Part shown: positions 22,346-35,450 of the stretch, piece by piece
Numbering within the stretch: position 1 is the stretch's first letter
Layout of the letters: the number at the start of each line of letters is the position of its first letter
NCBI RefSeq assembly: GCF_021018805.1
Contig: NC_086247.1
Location: 146,205,378 to 146,269,377, forward strand
Length of the DNA: 64,000 nucleotides
Direction of reading: 5' to 3'
DNA from: Prinia subflava
Taxonomy: Eukaryota; Chordata; Aves; Passeriformes; Cisticolidae
Made by a program: the position numbers and the translations under genes
The notes under the pieces: model-generated
What the model saw: the letters and a program-made list of their open reading frames with translations, nothing else
What the model was told of the DNA's origin: nothing
Database searches by the model: none

Positions 22346-25300
22346 TTAGAGCAGAAATCATTCTGATGCTGACTTGTCTGTTTTCCAAGAAGAGATGTGC
22401 CAGAACATCAGCAGAGTCATTGGGATTACCCAATACTTGCCTGCTGAAGTGTTTGCTGGCAAAGAGGAAACATTTTTTTGGCTGTGTAGGTGACTTTCAT
22501 CACATCCCCAGATTGAGGTGTAGAATAGCTGTAGAGCTCCAGAAAGAAGGACCCTGAGGCCTTCAGCTTAAGCTCCAGTTCTGTGCTTATGCCTGTGTTA
22601 ATCTGGAATAGATCCCATTACATTGATTTGAATTTAAACAAGATTACATGAAATTTAAATATTAGTCATACTGGAGAGTTGTGCTGCATACTCTGCTACA
22701 CTAATTGGATATTACTATCTTAATTTTTAGGATAAACAGGACACTTTCCATAAATGAATAATAAAAATAGGAGGTAGAGCCAGAACTTTTCACCTCCAGT
22801 TTCTACAACTCACTTAGAAAGGTGTTCCAATGACTGGCCAGTGATAAGTGTTATCCACATGGAAGATTTTGCCATCACAGTGGCATCAAGCTGACTTCTC
22901 TCTGATTATCTTGTGATTCCTTCCAAAAGAAGACTGGAGGAGCAATCCAGGCAAGCTTTCCCTCTGTCAGGTGTGCATGGGATGTACAGCAGACAGACAC
23001 AAGGCAAACACACTGCTGGGGGGCAGTGGCTGAATTCAGTTGTAAATACACAAAATAAAGAATATCACAGTTGAACTCTGCTGAAATGCTAATGCAAAAC
23101 TGGCCTCATGTTTATCATTTTTTTGGAGTGATTACACAGCCTGGAAGAGCAGAGAAAGGCCACAAGGTTTATAGTTACAGCAAACTGCAAAACAGCTGGA
23201 AATAAACAGTGGAAAGGGAAGACTTTGCTGCCACGTGTGTCTTCAGCTGCAAGCAGAGCTCACTCGATGGCTCTGGTGCTATCATCATTCTGACTTGTCT
23301 TTGATTAATGCATGTGGAACCTCAGGAGCCCTGGCACACTGTTTTGTACCTATTTCATAACTGCCTGGAGTTTCTTGTTAAGTAATCTGGCTATGAGAGT
23401 TAAAAAGCTGTGCTGCTTCCCTTAACATTTCAGAGGAGAAAGACGTAATGTTTTCCTATTTTCTGCTACAAAAGTGGTGGAGATTTACATCTTGCAACCA
23501 AGTGGGGCATTGTCACTGGGTGTGATAATAAAAAGTGTCCACTGATAAACTACAACAGCTTCTCTCCTGCGTGTCCTGAGTGCCTCTCCTGCTCTTTGCC
23601 TCTCCCCTGAGCCCCAGCAGCTCTTTCTGGCAGGTTGGGGCCTGGGAGACTTTGCTGCCTCTTGGATGGACATTGTTATGGGTCTGTTCATGATCCTCCT
23701 CTCCTTCTGAGGCTCAGGGGTTTCTTCTCTGGTGCCATTCTCTCCTTTTTTACTCTACCACCCTCCTTGGAATTAGGGACTCTCTTCGCCTCCCATCCCC
23801 ACTCCCACTGACCCCACAGATGTTTTGTGTCTGAACTAGCTCTTTTCTGGGAAGACAAGATGCTCTGCCTGCCTGGGAGAGGATTTGAGGCAGAGTGTGG
23901 CTGCTTTCCAGCCTCCCCATGGCCCCAGTGGTTTCTTTGCAGCCTCCTCCTCCTCCCTGTGGTCACAGTGGTGGAGCCATGTGGGCAGAGGCAGAGGGGT
24001 GGGCAGACAGGGCAGTCCAGCACAGCGAGGTGATGCAAGGGGCTGCAGGAAGGGCACAAGGCTCACGTTGCTGCTCTGGTGGCTGCTGTGGCCCTGTGGC
24101 AGTGCAAAGCTCATACATAATTCATAAATGTCATACCTTGGCACTGCTTGTGCAATTTACTCTTATGGCTGGGATGGTGAGGGAATGCTGTGTGTAACTT
24201 CTGCTTACACAGGAGACCTGTTGGTGTTTCCTATCCTTACTGGTGAGGGCATAAAAAATAGGGAAAATGCAGTTTGAGTAGAGAGAAACAAAGCAGTGAG
24301 TGACTGAACTGTTTACCACCATCCCCAAATATTTCAGGGGCTGGTCAGGACTGTGAGCATACAGGGCTCTACCCCAGGGTGCTGGAGCTGTTGGGGCTTT
24401 TGCCTTGACTTGCTGGTACAGGTGGCAGTGGGGGGGTGGGAGAAGGGATGTCGTTGTTTTGGTTTTTTTTCCCAGCAGTGAAAACCAGAGGGCTGGGCTG
24501 ATTGCTTCACCTTTTCAGCCTGCAGGGACTCCTTGCTGCACCAACACTGCCTCACATTTCACTCAGTTGGCTGCACTCCTACAGTCACTCAGCTCTGCAT
24601 AGATTATTCTGCTAACTAACAAATTCCAATCTTTTGGCTGCTTCTTGTGACATCGCTTTTCATTTCAGTCTGCTAGTAAAGATGACTGAAAAAATTATAT
24701 GCTATTTGCTGTTTCCTTATGCTGTTGCTGGAATTAATTGTTGAGCAAGTTTCTTGAGGGGAATGCAATGAAAATACAGTAGGATGGTAATATATTTCTG
24801 GCATGATTCATGGCTGCCAGTGGAAATATTTAATGATCTTTTTGTATACCTATAGTAATTGCTTCTTCTGTAAGACAATAATAAGTTGCAATACAATTAC
24901 ACTCTTGTTCTTCTTCATATGAGAAATGGGCACATGAGTGAAACAGAATTAGAAAAGCAGAATGTCCCTGGTATCTTTTCAATATTTATCTACTCACCTG
25001 AGATTCTGCAGTCTTTTGAATAACACTAGACTTTTATAATCAGAAGGATTGTGCAGCCTTAAGATAAACAATTCATAAAATAGCTAAAGTTAATTTTCAT
25101 TACAAAAACAGGCATTAAGGAGTTATTCCTAAGCCATTCCCTAAAGGTAAAAACTCCAAGGAATGCAATATGTTGCAGATAAATCCTCCTAATATAAAGC
25201 AATAAATTCTCAGTTACCCAGAGATGAACAACACTTACTTTTCTCTAATAAACTTCTGCTGGATCCTGGCTGCTGTTGCAAAATCTGGTTTCTTTGAACA

Positions 25301-26091
25301 AAGGAGTCCCTGTCTTGTGAGAGCTCATTACCCATATGATAATACTGTTCATTTCCCCCACACAATTCATTGGAGAACCTGTGGGCTCCTTGCAAACTTC
25401 TAATTAGGTCTCACATTGTCCCTGAGCAGTAAGTATGATTTTACCCATTTTACAGTTGTGCAAGGTGGGCAGGGGGGCTGCAGCCAGTGGCCCAGAGCCA
25501 CCTCTCCTGTCACTTCCACACCTGGGAACAGACCTTGGATGTTGTTATTCCCAGCTCTCTGTTCCAAGCTCTAAGCCACAACCTCTTGTGGAAGCTAATT
25601 AAAAACTAAGAAAATGATTTGACAAGCTTTCAAGAACGTTATTGGTAGCTCAGATTTCTTCTGGTATTGGAATTAAGTTTCTAGCACAGCTGTAATTGCT
25701 GTGTGCGTTGCTAAAGATTTTTTAAATCAGTCAGAAGACTCAAGCTGTATTCCTGATACATCTCAAAGTTCACCACAGTTCTTTGCTGTGTTTTTCACTG
25801 GCATTATTTAACATGGGCATTTAAAAGTGAAAACCCTGAAATAAGTGAAGCAGCATCTTTCAGTTGCATGGATGCAGGCAAAAGCTTCTGGTGTCTGCAC
25901 ATGCAGGGGTGAGAGTTGGTGTGGTTTCAATGACTTCTTATTGATTTGTTAGCTCTAAGATTATGTTATATCTTGCAATCTGCTTTTAAGCATATAGAAA
26001 ACCCTTAGAAGAAGTATCTTAGGTTGTTTGTTAAAATCCATTGCAACTCAGCTGTCAAAATGAGCGTCCTTGTGTTTGTAGTGATGCTAAA
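22346..26091. other. Intergenic, unique sequence
   Basis: Single-copy DNA. A GC-richer patch at 23.5-24.1 kb has overlapping short frames on both strands but no splice-bounded exon that I can recognise. The AT-rich stretch at about 24.68-24.91 kb has the composition of a possible non-coding conserved element but no specific motif stands out. Confidence 0.55.
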
Positions 26092-26252
26092 ACAGAATCA
26101 CAGAGCCACAGAATGGTTTGGGGTTGGAAGGGATTTTAGAGCTCCTCCAGTTCCAACCCCCTGCCATGGGCAGGGTCACCTTCCCCTAGACCAGGTTTGT
26201 TCTGAGCCCCATCCAGCCTGGCTTTGAACTCTTCCAAGGATGGTGCATGTTT
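26092..26252 (-). mobile_element. CR1 LINE 3'-end fragment
   Basis: The plus strand shows the inverted CR1 3' end: CAGAATCACAGAGCCACAGA, then 'ggggttggaagggatttt', 'ctgccatgggcagggtcacc' and 'ccatccagcctggctttgaa'. About 160 bp remain, with the 3' end to the left. Confidence 0.88.
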
Positions 26253-29200
26253 GGCTTCATAAAACTTTATCTCACTTTTGGTAGAGGGGTGGAAAGGGGG
26301 TGGAGAGAGTTAAGCCACAGGCCAAGCTCCCATGCTAAGTTTAGAAAAAGCAAGTTGTGCAAAAAGTTGAGGAGAAGTGAAAATCACTGAGTAAGTGGAT
26401 CTTTTGAGAGGAAAATATGACATATTCAGCAAAATCCCACTAAACCTCTTTCTCCTGGCATCACATATGGGTGAAAGCAATCCTGTGTCTGGCAGTGTGG
26501 CACAGGGCTGGCAGGGAGAGGCAGGTGCTGCTCACCCACAGGGAGGTATGATCTCTGCTCAGCCTGGGTGAAATACATATTAGAAAGAGGATTTCACATG
26601 GGGAGAGGAGGGCTTGGCAAGTCAGTCACAGCATATTTCCCAACATCACATTAACCTGACACTTGCTAGAGCAGCCCCATTTAATTCCCATTTCAACGTG
26701 GTGATAACTTGTACTCCAGCACAGTCATTTGGAGAGCCTGGTGCTGTTAGCAGAGCAGTGCTGAAGCACATTAACACTGCCAAGAAGCTGTTACTTGCAG
26801 GAATTTTACTCCTTCTCTGGTAAAACTACAACTGTTTGCTCATGACTCATGCTCAGAGCAAGGATTTCATGAGAGGATTTTAGAGAGCTCTTTTCCAGTT
26901 TGGGAAAGAGCTGCAGTCTGAACAGGGAGTGTTTTCTTAACATACACTTTTAAAACAAGCCAGCAGCAACCAGCTAAAAAGGCAGAGAGTTAAACTATCA
27001 TCTTACAGATAAGCTGGTGGCCAGAAAGTTCCTAGCCACTAATCACAGAATCAAACCTTTTACCCTTTTGTCTTTCGAGGAGAGCAACGTGCCAGACGTG
27101 AGGCTTTCCTGTGGCCCTGCTGCTGTGACACACGCAGAGGGTGACAGCGTGGGCAGAGCTGCCTCTCCCCTCCAACAGCAGCCCCACTGCAGAGTGCAGT
27201 GACATGTTGCTCCATCAGTGTTGTCCCTGTGCAGTGTGGCAGCGTTGACTCTTACAGGACATGATCAATAATCAATAATAATCTATACTGCCGGCTGCTG
27301 GCAATGATGAATCTCTTCTCCACGTGGACACCCTGTTTGGATTCTGCCTGGGACTCAGCATCTTGCTGAAGGACTGTCTGCTTCCCATCAGCTGGCCTCT
27401 GCCCTGTCTTCCAGCACACCAATAAATCAGGAACCTTTCCACTGTTTTCCCAGGTTGTGACTCTGACACACCAGGCTCAGTGCTATAGAGCAGGGCTTGA
27501 GGGATGTTTGGCACCTTGTGGGAGCAGCTTCTCCATTCATAATGCCACTCCACCCTACCTCTGTTGGTACAGGGACAGCTTCCTTCAACAAAGCCCACAT
27601 GTGCTTTTATCTCTTTCCAAGGTTTTTCCTTCTACTTGGCTGCCTAGAGTAGCCAGAGTGTGACATTCTTCACTTCAGCCAGTTTATACTAGACTAAACT
27701 TGGACTCATTATTCTAATAGGTTTCATTGGCAACTTGTTGTCCCCTACAGCTTTTATCCTTTTTCCCACCAGGAATATAGAATAAAAAGCATTGGTTTGA
27801 TAAAACAGAGTACACTTTAGTTTCTCTGATCCAACATATTTTTGTATAACTTTGCTCAAGCAGGATTAGTAACAAAGCACCACCACTGCTGGTGCTGGTA
27901 GAGCTTCACTTCAGTGAGATTTCAGAAAATCCTCCATGTAGATGTAGCCTATGGGAGAAAGGTAACCCTCATTAAACAGGAGAATGAAAGCCTTGAAAAC
28001 GTCATCTGATGTTGTGTCTTCTGCCACTGTCCTCACAAAGCCCTGCCAATGGCTTTCAGAGCTGCCCTCCAGCACTGCTCTTCTTCCAGCACAGGGCTCT
28101 CTGCTCCTCAGCCTTCTGCTGTGCTCTCATGGCTTTAAGCTGCTCCTCTGCTTTTCTCTCCAACACACTGGTGTTTTGACTGCAAACCCAGGGAATTTCT
28201 CTGCAGTTTAGAGCAGCAGACAGGGGGAAGGATGCTGTGTCTGGATTCCCCCTGTCCTCCAGCCTGGCCCTGCCTTGTGGCACACAAAAGCAGTTAGAGC
28301 TGAGAAAGAAGCTAAAGGAGAAATTAGGACCAAAAGTGCTTTGTTTCCATCCCTCTCTGGCATCAGTGACTCTGTAGGTCAGTGTGGAAGGATGAATCCT
28401 GCCGTGTATCCTGTGCACATTAACCCCATGCTCTTTGTGCCTGTGCAGGGTCCTGGTGAGGGCTGCCAGGGTGGGGGCCAGGCAGGGCTGGTTTCCAGCT
28501 ATGGGCACAGAACTTGCTTGAGCCACAGGGCAGCTGGGATCCAATACTGGTTTATGCATTCACCCTGGCCACAGGAGAAGGAAGAGTACTGCTTGCTGCT
28601 GCTGCTGCTGGTGTATATGCAAAACTGAGATACTCGAGGTTTCAGTCCCAATTTTCTCTTTTTTTTTTTTTTTTTCTGGCCCAGAGCAAGTCACTTGAAA
28701 TCCTGTTTTCCTGGTACTTAAACCACATCTGTTTGTTTCTGACTGGAGAAGACCCAAGCACTGTTCCTGGTCTGAACAGAACCACAGCCTGTTCCCAGGG
28801 ATGCTGGTGTAGATTAGCAGTGGACTGGGACTCTTACCCAAATATCTAACCCATTATGGTTGTCTTTGTGCTGTATAAAGCAGATGCATGTGAACAAACA
28901 CCCTTCTCAGAGGATATTTCTGTAAGAATTAATGCATGGCTGATATTAGGAACTCATAGTGCAGTGAGGCATCGTTGGCACCTCATTCCTTTTAGCTCTG
29001 GGATAGAGGGTTTAGCTATTTTGTTTATTGATTTTTTTCCCCTTGGTGTGGTGGCAGCTTTACCACTCAAACACTACCTCAGTTAGGAAAGCAAGGAAGC
29101 AAAAAAATAACAAAATCCTCAGTTCCTCCGTTATCCTCCAAGCAGCTTTAAAACTTTAAAATGTGGATAAAATCTCAGCTAAAGCGTGCTGACTTCAACA

Positions 29201-32200
29201 GAGACCTAGAGCTGAGCCCGCCACCTCAGGCTCCCTTTGAGCACAGCTGTCCAGATGTGGGTTCTGCTTTGGAGGGAGCTGGGCTGTGCCCTTGCATGCC
29301 CTCAGTGCATTGCTGAGCTGCTCTGGTGCAGGGCTGTGGGCTGGGAGCTCTGGGCTCTGCCCTGCCCATCAGGGCTGGGGTGAGTCCCTGTGCCTCGCCC
29401 AGGCTGGCACAAGGGCAGGCTTTGCCTCTTGTCCCCTGTCAGCCCCGTGTCAGGTGGCAGCTGGAAAGTGGGAACACCATCAGCATTCTTCTTGAGAGCT
29501 TTTTTCCCTCTTAATTGCCTTGTCACCCGTTTTGATTAGTCAGTGATGATTGCTGGGTCTGATGATAGCAAGGACTCATCAGCTCGTGGGCCAGGGAGCA
29601 GTTCCTCAGAGCACAGAGATTTACCAAAAGGGAATACATAAGACATGTCAGGTTCCAAAACAGGAAACTGAAATTTTAGGATATAATACAGCAGCATATT
29701 CTCCATTGCCATCATTGCCACAATCTAGAGGATGACACCAAGGGAATTCAGTCTGCATGATACAAACTCATGTAATTATAACAGTAACAACCTGATTTAG
29801 CCACTTGTTTTAGAAACCCTAAAATATTGACTGTAGAGAAGAAATACTCGGGGGACAAGCTTAAATTTTGATGGCAAATTAAAGGAGTAAATTAAAAAAG
29901 AAAAGCAAGTCACTTGGACAGCAGCTGCCCGTGGTGTCATTTGGTGAACATGAGGGAGCTCTGCTCCGTGCCCAGGGGTGCTGGGTGCTGCCACCAGCTG
30001 AATGAGCATCAGGCCACAGCAGCATCCTCTGTGTGGATCAGGTGAGGCCATTCCTGTACTTATGGAGAAGGCAGCAGCCTGGGAACCCAAGGGCCAAGGT
30101 AAGCTTTGGCAGTGGGCACCAAGAGCAGAAGGATCTAAGTGGTCTAAACCCCCTGATGGGGGAAGGAGCCTGTGGGAGGCAGGCAGTGCAGCACTGTGCT
30201 GAATCCCATGAGGTCCCTGGGGCACAGGGACATGCTTCCAGCTGTGACATTGATTTCCAGAGTGGAACTGCCTGAATCTGCCCCAGCATGACCCACGGAA
30301 AGTGCTCTGAGCTTGTTCTTAAAATGCAAAAGCAAAGCCATTCCTGTGGAGGTCTCCTTCGTTCTGTACCTTGCTACCCTCACACATGGACCAGGTGAGA
30401 GATGGCCTTGCATCTCTCTGGGATCTGTGTGTTTAAAAAGTCTTAAATAAAGAGATTTTACAAAAAATTAGACAGTCAACCTATACCTGACCTCTACTGT
30501 GTGTGCTTGCAGCATGAGCTTTGCAAACATTTTTCCAGTTGAAGTGGCAGGAGGATGGTGTTTAGCACCAGAGGCAATTATTCTGGTCTGGAATTTGAAG
30601 ATGGTGTTGACTTTTACCACAAATACACAGAAGAGATCAGTTCCAGCATTTCACAATAGCAGAGTCCCAGGAAAATATGTCCTCAGTCAGACTAACAGGG
30701 ACCCAAGTTCTAAGTGGAGAAGATATTCCATTGTATAAGAGGAGAGAAAAACAAGGAAAATCAAGGTATTGTCTTCTGTTGTTATCTGCTGGAGGCCCAG
30801 CTGAATATCTGCAGATGGCAGATAGCTTTGCCAGCCTTCACAACCCAGTGGCTTTTCTTCCTGTTTGTTTTATCTCTAGGGAAGCATGAAGCATTTAGCA
30901 ATTAGATGTTGATCCAAGTATTCAGCAAGGTCAAGGAAAGCTTTTATGTTATTACAGGTTTTTTTTCCCCTAAAATAACTAGTTTTAGAGAATGTGCTCA
31001 TGGGCCTCATATTGTGGCAACAGTGGAGGAAAAGCTCTGTGATTGCAAAGTGCACAATTTAAAATGCAGAAAAGGCACTTACTGGGAGTCAGGAGAAAAA
31101 AGAGGTGTGGATGAAACAGGGGGTTCCCAAGGAGCCCAGGCAGCAGAGCTACACCTGGGAGAGATGCTGCTTTTGCCTTATGAATTCTCACTAACTTCAC
31201 TGGGGGTTTGCAGATAACTTCACAGCTTGGGCCCATCCTCACGGAGATCCAGGGCTGGCAGTGGCAAGAACTTGCAAATTGACTGTTTAATTATGCCTTT
31301 TTTTCCTTCCTACATTATGCAATTCAACCAATTGGTTTTTATTCTTCACTGTTGCTTTCTTTTGCATCACCTGATGTCCTGCATATCACTCCATCATTCT
31401 TCCTTCCTTTGCAAAGTTGCTGCAGAACTTTTCAGCATAAATGACACAATACTTATAATAATCCCTCCATCTCTCTGGTGTCAGGAAGGATGCAATAATT
31501 AAATATATGTCCAGCATTCTGTAATACATATTGATTTGAACTTAGCTGAAAACCAATAAGTAATAAGGATTTGTTGGCTTTCCTACCACTTATTATGACA
31601 GCAGAAGAAGATAGTATCAAATCTCACATCCTGAAACACTCTGTTAAAAATAACATCCAGGGCAAAAGTACCTGGTAGTGGTTAAAGGTACATCCAGGAT
31701 CCTGCAGAGCTGGGAACTGGGCTTGGAGCCCCTGACAGTGCAGAGCAGTTCCCTGGATGTCTGTCAGAGCCATCGTGGTGTCAGATGATGCAAACTGGTC
31801 TGCAGCTATCAGAATCCTATTGTGAAGGCAGGAGAGGAGGATGAGCTCATGTCTCTCCAGCAGGCAAGCCCGTGATCCAGGATGCCAAGAGGAGCCACAG
31901 GGCATGCGAGGATTCAGACGTTGTCTTTGGCAGGGAACACCAAAGTCAAGAACCAAAGCCAGGAATCAAATTCTGTTAGGAAGGGCAGAGGAAAGAGAGA
32001 GCAAGCCTTTTGTGCAGCTCATATTGTCAGGAGTCTTTCCTCAGACTCAGGAATTTCTTCTCTTGTACTCTATGGTGAGTTTTGCAATCAGATTTTGCTG
32101 AGAGAAGCTCGCTTTGGTAGGTCAAGGGTAGAGGCCCTGTGCTGATGTTGAGTAGCAACAAGCCTAACAGTGATGAAATCCACATCTGGAGCTCTTTTTA

Positions 32201-33148
32201 TTTCTTGCAGGGGCAAAAAACTTCTCTTTATCACCCAGTGAGATCCTGGCTGCAGCACCAGTTGATTCAGCAGCAGCAGCAGGGCTTGAAGCAGAGGTTG
32301 AAAACTGGAGCCAGCAGGAGTTCAGAGTGCAAAGCCATGATGTTGCAGAAGAGGATAGAAAAGCTGTCAAAGCCCTCTTGCTTAGCACTTCAGGCCATGT
32401 GGCAGGATGGGCTGGTTCTTGTATTTTCCCTTCAGCCCTGGCAGCACCACTGCAGAGCTTCAGTCTGCACAAGAACTCAGCCAGAGCCATAGCCTGGTAC
32501 AGGCAGCACGGAGTTAATGCTCCTGGACAGGCAACAGCTCCCCAAAACCCCTGGAGTCTTTGTGGAAAGGCTGTTTAGCTCCACAGCCAAGACCTTGCCT
32601 GTGTGGAAGAACTGATTCAGAACAAAGGTCTCTCAGCTTTGTCTTCTGTGAAGCAGGGTTTTCTCTGTATCAAACCTTTGGGCCAAAAAGGCTTTCCCTA
32701 GCTCCTTGGTGATGTGATGACTCCATCAGGGATCATGCACCTTCCATCCTACCTCCTCTCCTTCCCTGTGCCAGCCCCATGGCCTGGGTCCCATGGAAAA
32801 GGCTCTTGGTGCAGCAGCTGGAGCTCTGCTGTGGTGATGAGAGTATGTGAAATCCAATATGAAACTCCAAAAGTCTGGAAAGAAAACCTGCCATTTTCCT
32901 TTTCCCATGACATTCTTACCTTACTTTGCCTCTGCTCCACCTGTCTGTGCACAGGGTCTTATCTAAAGGCTTCATGAAATGACAGAAAAGACTGTCCATG
33001 ATCCACAAATGTGCTGAATTGGGCCGTGTTTGACCTGCACAGCTCCTGGGCAACAAGTGCCTGGGAGCTGTGTTTGGGAAAGCTGACCCTTCCCCACCCA
33101 CTCCTCATGGAAAACAGGGCAGCAGCAGAAGTTGTACAGGATAAAGGC
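26253..33148. other. Intergenic, unique sequence
   Basis: Nearly 7 kb of single-copy DNA with a T-run (28659-28676) and a short GCT run (28597-28612). Many short frames occur on both strands but none has a recognisable domain or continues into a plausible neighbouring exon. Confidence 0.55.
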
Positions 33149-33215
33149 CTTGGGTAAAGCCTTGTCAAGTCTTGGTTTTACTCTTGGGTAAAGCCTTGTC
33201 AAGTCTTGGTTTTAC
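33149..33215. repeat. Exact 33-bp direct duplication
   Basis: The 33-bp segment starting CTTGGGTAAAGCC and ending GGTTTTAC occurs at 33149-33181 and again, identical, at 33183-33215, separated by one base (34-bp offset). Confidence 0.95.
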
Positions 33216-35224
33216 AGCCACCTTGTGTTTCCTGTCCACTCCTCTTTCTGCAAGGTTCACAAAAGCCTGATGAGGCTGGCAGGAGTCTCTCCGTTATCTT
33301 GGAAATAAAGAACCATTATCTTGCCTCTGACCTTGAATCATCTTATTCTCTGCAAGACTGAGCTACTGCCAAAACCTTTGTCTCCTCCCAGTCCACCTAT
33401 TGCATTTCCTCACAGAAAACCTGAGATCTGAGCTGTATTCTGTGGTTTGTGTCCCCTGGTTAGAGCTTTATTTTTATTCCATCCCATGGGTGGTATTGCA
33501 TGGTGGTAGGTTGAAGTTCATCTTTTTATAAATAAATTGGCACATGAAAATCAGTCTTCAGGACTCGAAATTGCCAGTTCTTTCCTAACTTTTACAAAAA
33601 TAGCCAATTTTCTTATGGAATCTTAAGTAGTATCTGGTTCAGATGATCTGCATGGTTCATACTAGACTGAGGTACATGAGCAATATCCTTGAGGTTTTGC
33701 TAGCATACAAAGGCTTCATTTCAGTGGAGTAATTAAAACCAAAAAACCTTCTGTGTTAAAGTACATTTGGAGCATATTCTTTTTAAGTCAAACACAATAT
33801 AGACTGGTATTGATGGGAATATTCTGCTCTGAAGAAGATCAGAGCAGAGGAAGGATTTTATGCCAGCAGTATTGGTCTGCTCAGGAAAATGAGGAGACTG
33901 AGGGGACAATACAGATTTCCAGGGGACTGGTGCCTCCTCAGCTCATCTGGAGCTGGCAGCTGCCTGTCCTGCCTGTCCTGCCTGTCCTGCCACTGAGTCA
34001 CCCTGCAGGACAGTCCTGCTCCCAAGGAGGGTGTGATGGCCTGATGCTGAGCTGGTCAGGTGATGTCTGACAGCGCATTTTGGAGGAGGTGTTGATTTTC
34101 AAACAGAATTTCACTGAAATGCACTGGTTTAAGACATTTTCTTTTGGGTTGTGCCCATGGCTCCTCTGGGACACAGCCTTGCATTGCCTCCAAAGTTTTT
34201 TGTTCTTACCTTTCCAAAGTGAAGTGTTCTGTTTTTCTAGATGAGTTTAGATTTTCGGCTTTTAAAGTTTTCAAGTGTTATAAAACAAATATAAAGCAAA
34301 TTTGGATTTTTTCATTGTATCAAACTCCAGAATTTTGAATAACAAACACATTTCCTTGGAATTTTAAGGAAATACCAAATTTACTTTCTTGGTTGCATTT
34401 TCTAAAATGCACAAAATTCCAAATCATGCAATTTGCCGTGAGAAATGGATAAAAACAGATATTAAGAGTGTCTATGAACTTTAAAAAGAGTAACTCAGTT
34501 TAAAATAATACTTTTTCTTATATTTTTTCTCTGAGTTAATTATCAGTGAAAATACTCTTGCAGGATCAGGAGCTGTTTAAACCAGATAAAATCTTCTATC
34601 TCCTTGACACTGTTATCTTCTCAGCTTCCCTTCTCAACTCCAGGCAAAAAGGAAAACAACTCAGTGATCTTCACACAGTTATTCTCAATTTTGTCATTTG
34701 GGATCCAGCACTTTTGGGGACAGCTGTAAGTCAGTTTTTGAGCCTGGGCACATACAAGGGCACATATTTTGGTGTGGATTAATCTCATTTAGGAAGTGTT
34801 TGAGTGGAGTTTGAAGGTAGATAGGGAATATTGTTTATTTCCAGTAGCAGGCAGAGTTGATGGGTTTCAGCCACATTAGAGGGGTCATAGCAAATAGTGG
34901 GAAAGGAGTGAGTTTGGACAGCAGATATTGTGCCCTCTTCCATGGGAATGGATTTTTGCACAGCCTAAACCACAGCAGAGACTGTCTGGTTTTATTAGGC
35001 TTCAGTTTTCCCTCCTGGAACAGCTGAGTGTGGCCAAAGCAAAAATCCCAAGCATCTGAGCTGTTTCTTGGCTGAGCCCTCGCCTTGGCGCTCGCTCGGA
35101 GCCTGGTGCCGCTCCCGAGGACGATGGAACGGCTCCCACTGGGAGCTGGATCAAGTTTGGAGCTGCTCCTGGCTGCTTGTTTATTTGTCCTATTCTCCAG
35201 GCTTGGCAGGTGGCATTTTTGCTC
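33216..35224. other. Intergenic, unique sequence
   Basis: Single-copy DNA. A 10-bp motif (CCTGCCTGTC type) is repeated about three times at 33960-33991. Nothing else was recognised. Confidence 0.6.
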
Positions 35225-35450
35225 AGTGATTCATTCTGCGGCACATGCATTTATCTGGGCTGACATTTTAATCATGCAAATAAGGATCTCCTTAATGAAG
35301 AAAAAAATTAATTTCGCAACTGTTGCTGCGAACACAGTGACAGTCCTGCTAATGTCATTACATTTATAATACAATCAGTGGCTTTTCCATAATTGCTATA
35401 AACTGGCGCTCCTAACAGCGGAGTAAAGGTTACACAAAGAGCTGTGTGAC
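35225..35450. promoter_or_regulatory. Candidate conserved enhancer with octamer and homeodomain sites
   Basis: This AT-rich non-coding block contains a perfect POU octamer (ATGCAAAT, 35274-35281), a perfect palindromic paired-type homeodomain site (TAAT-GTC-ATTA, 35350-35360) and further ATTTA/TTAAT cores. Such clustering resembles developmental enhancers. It lies between INSIG1 and the position expected for HTR5A. Conservation was not testable here. Confidence 0.35.
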
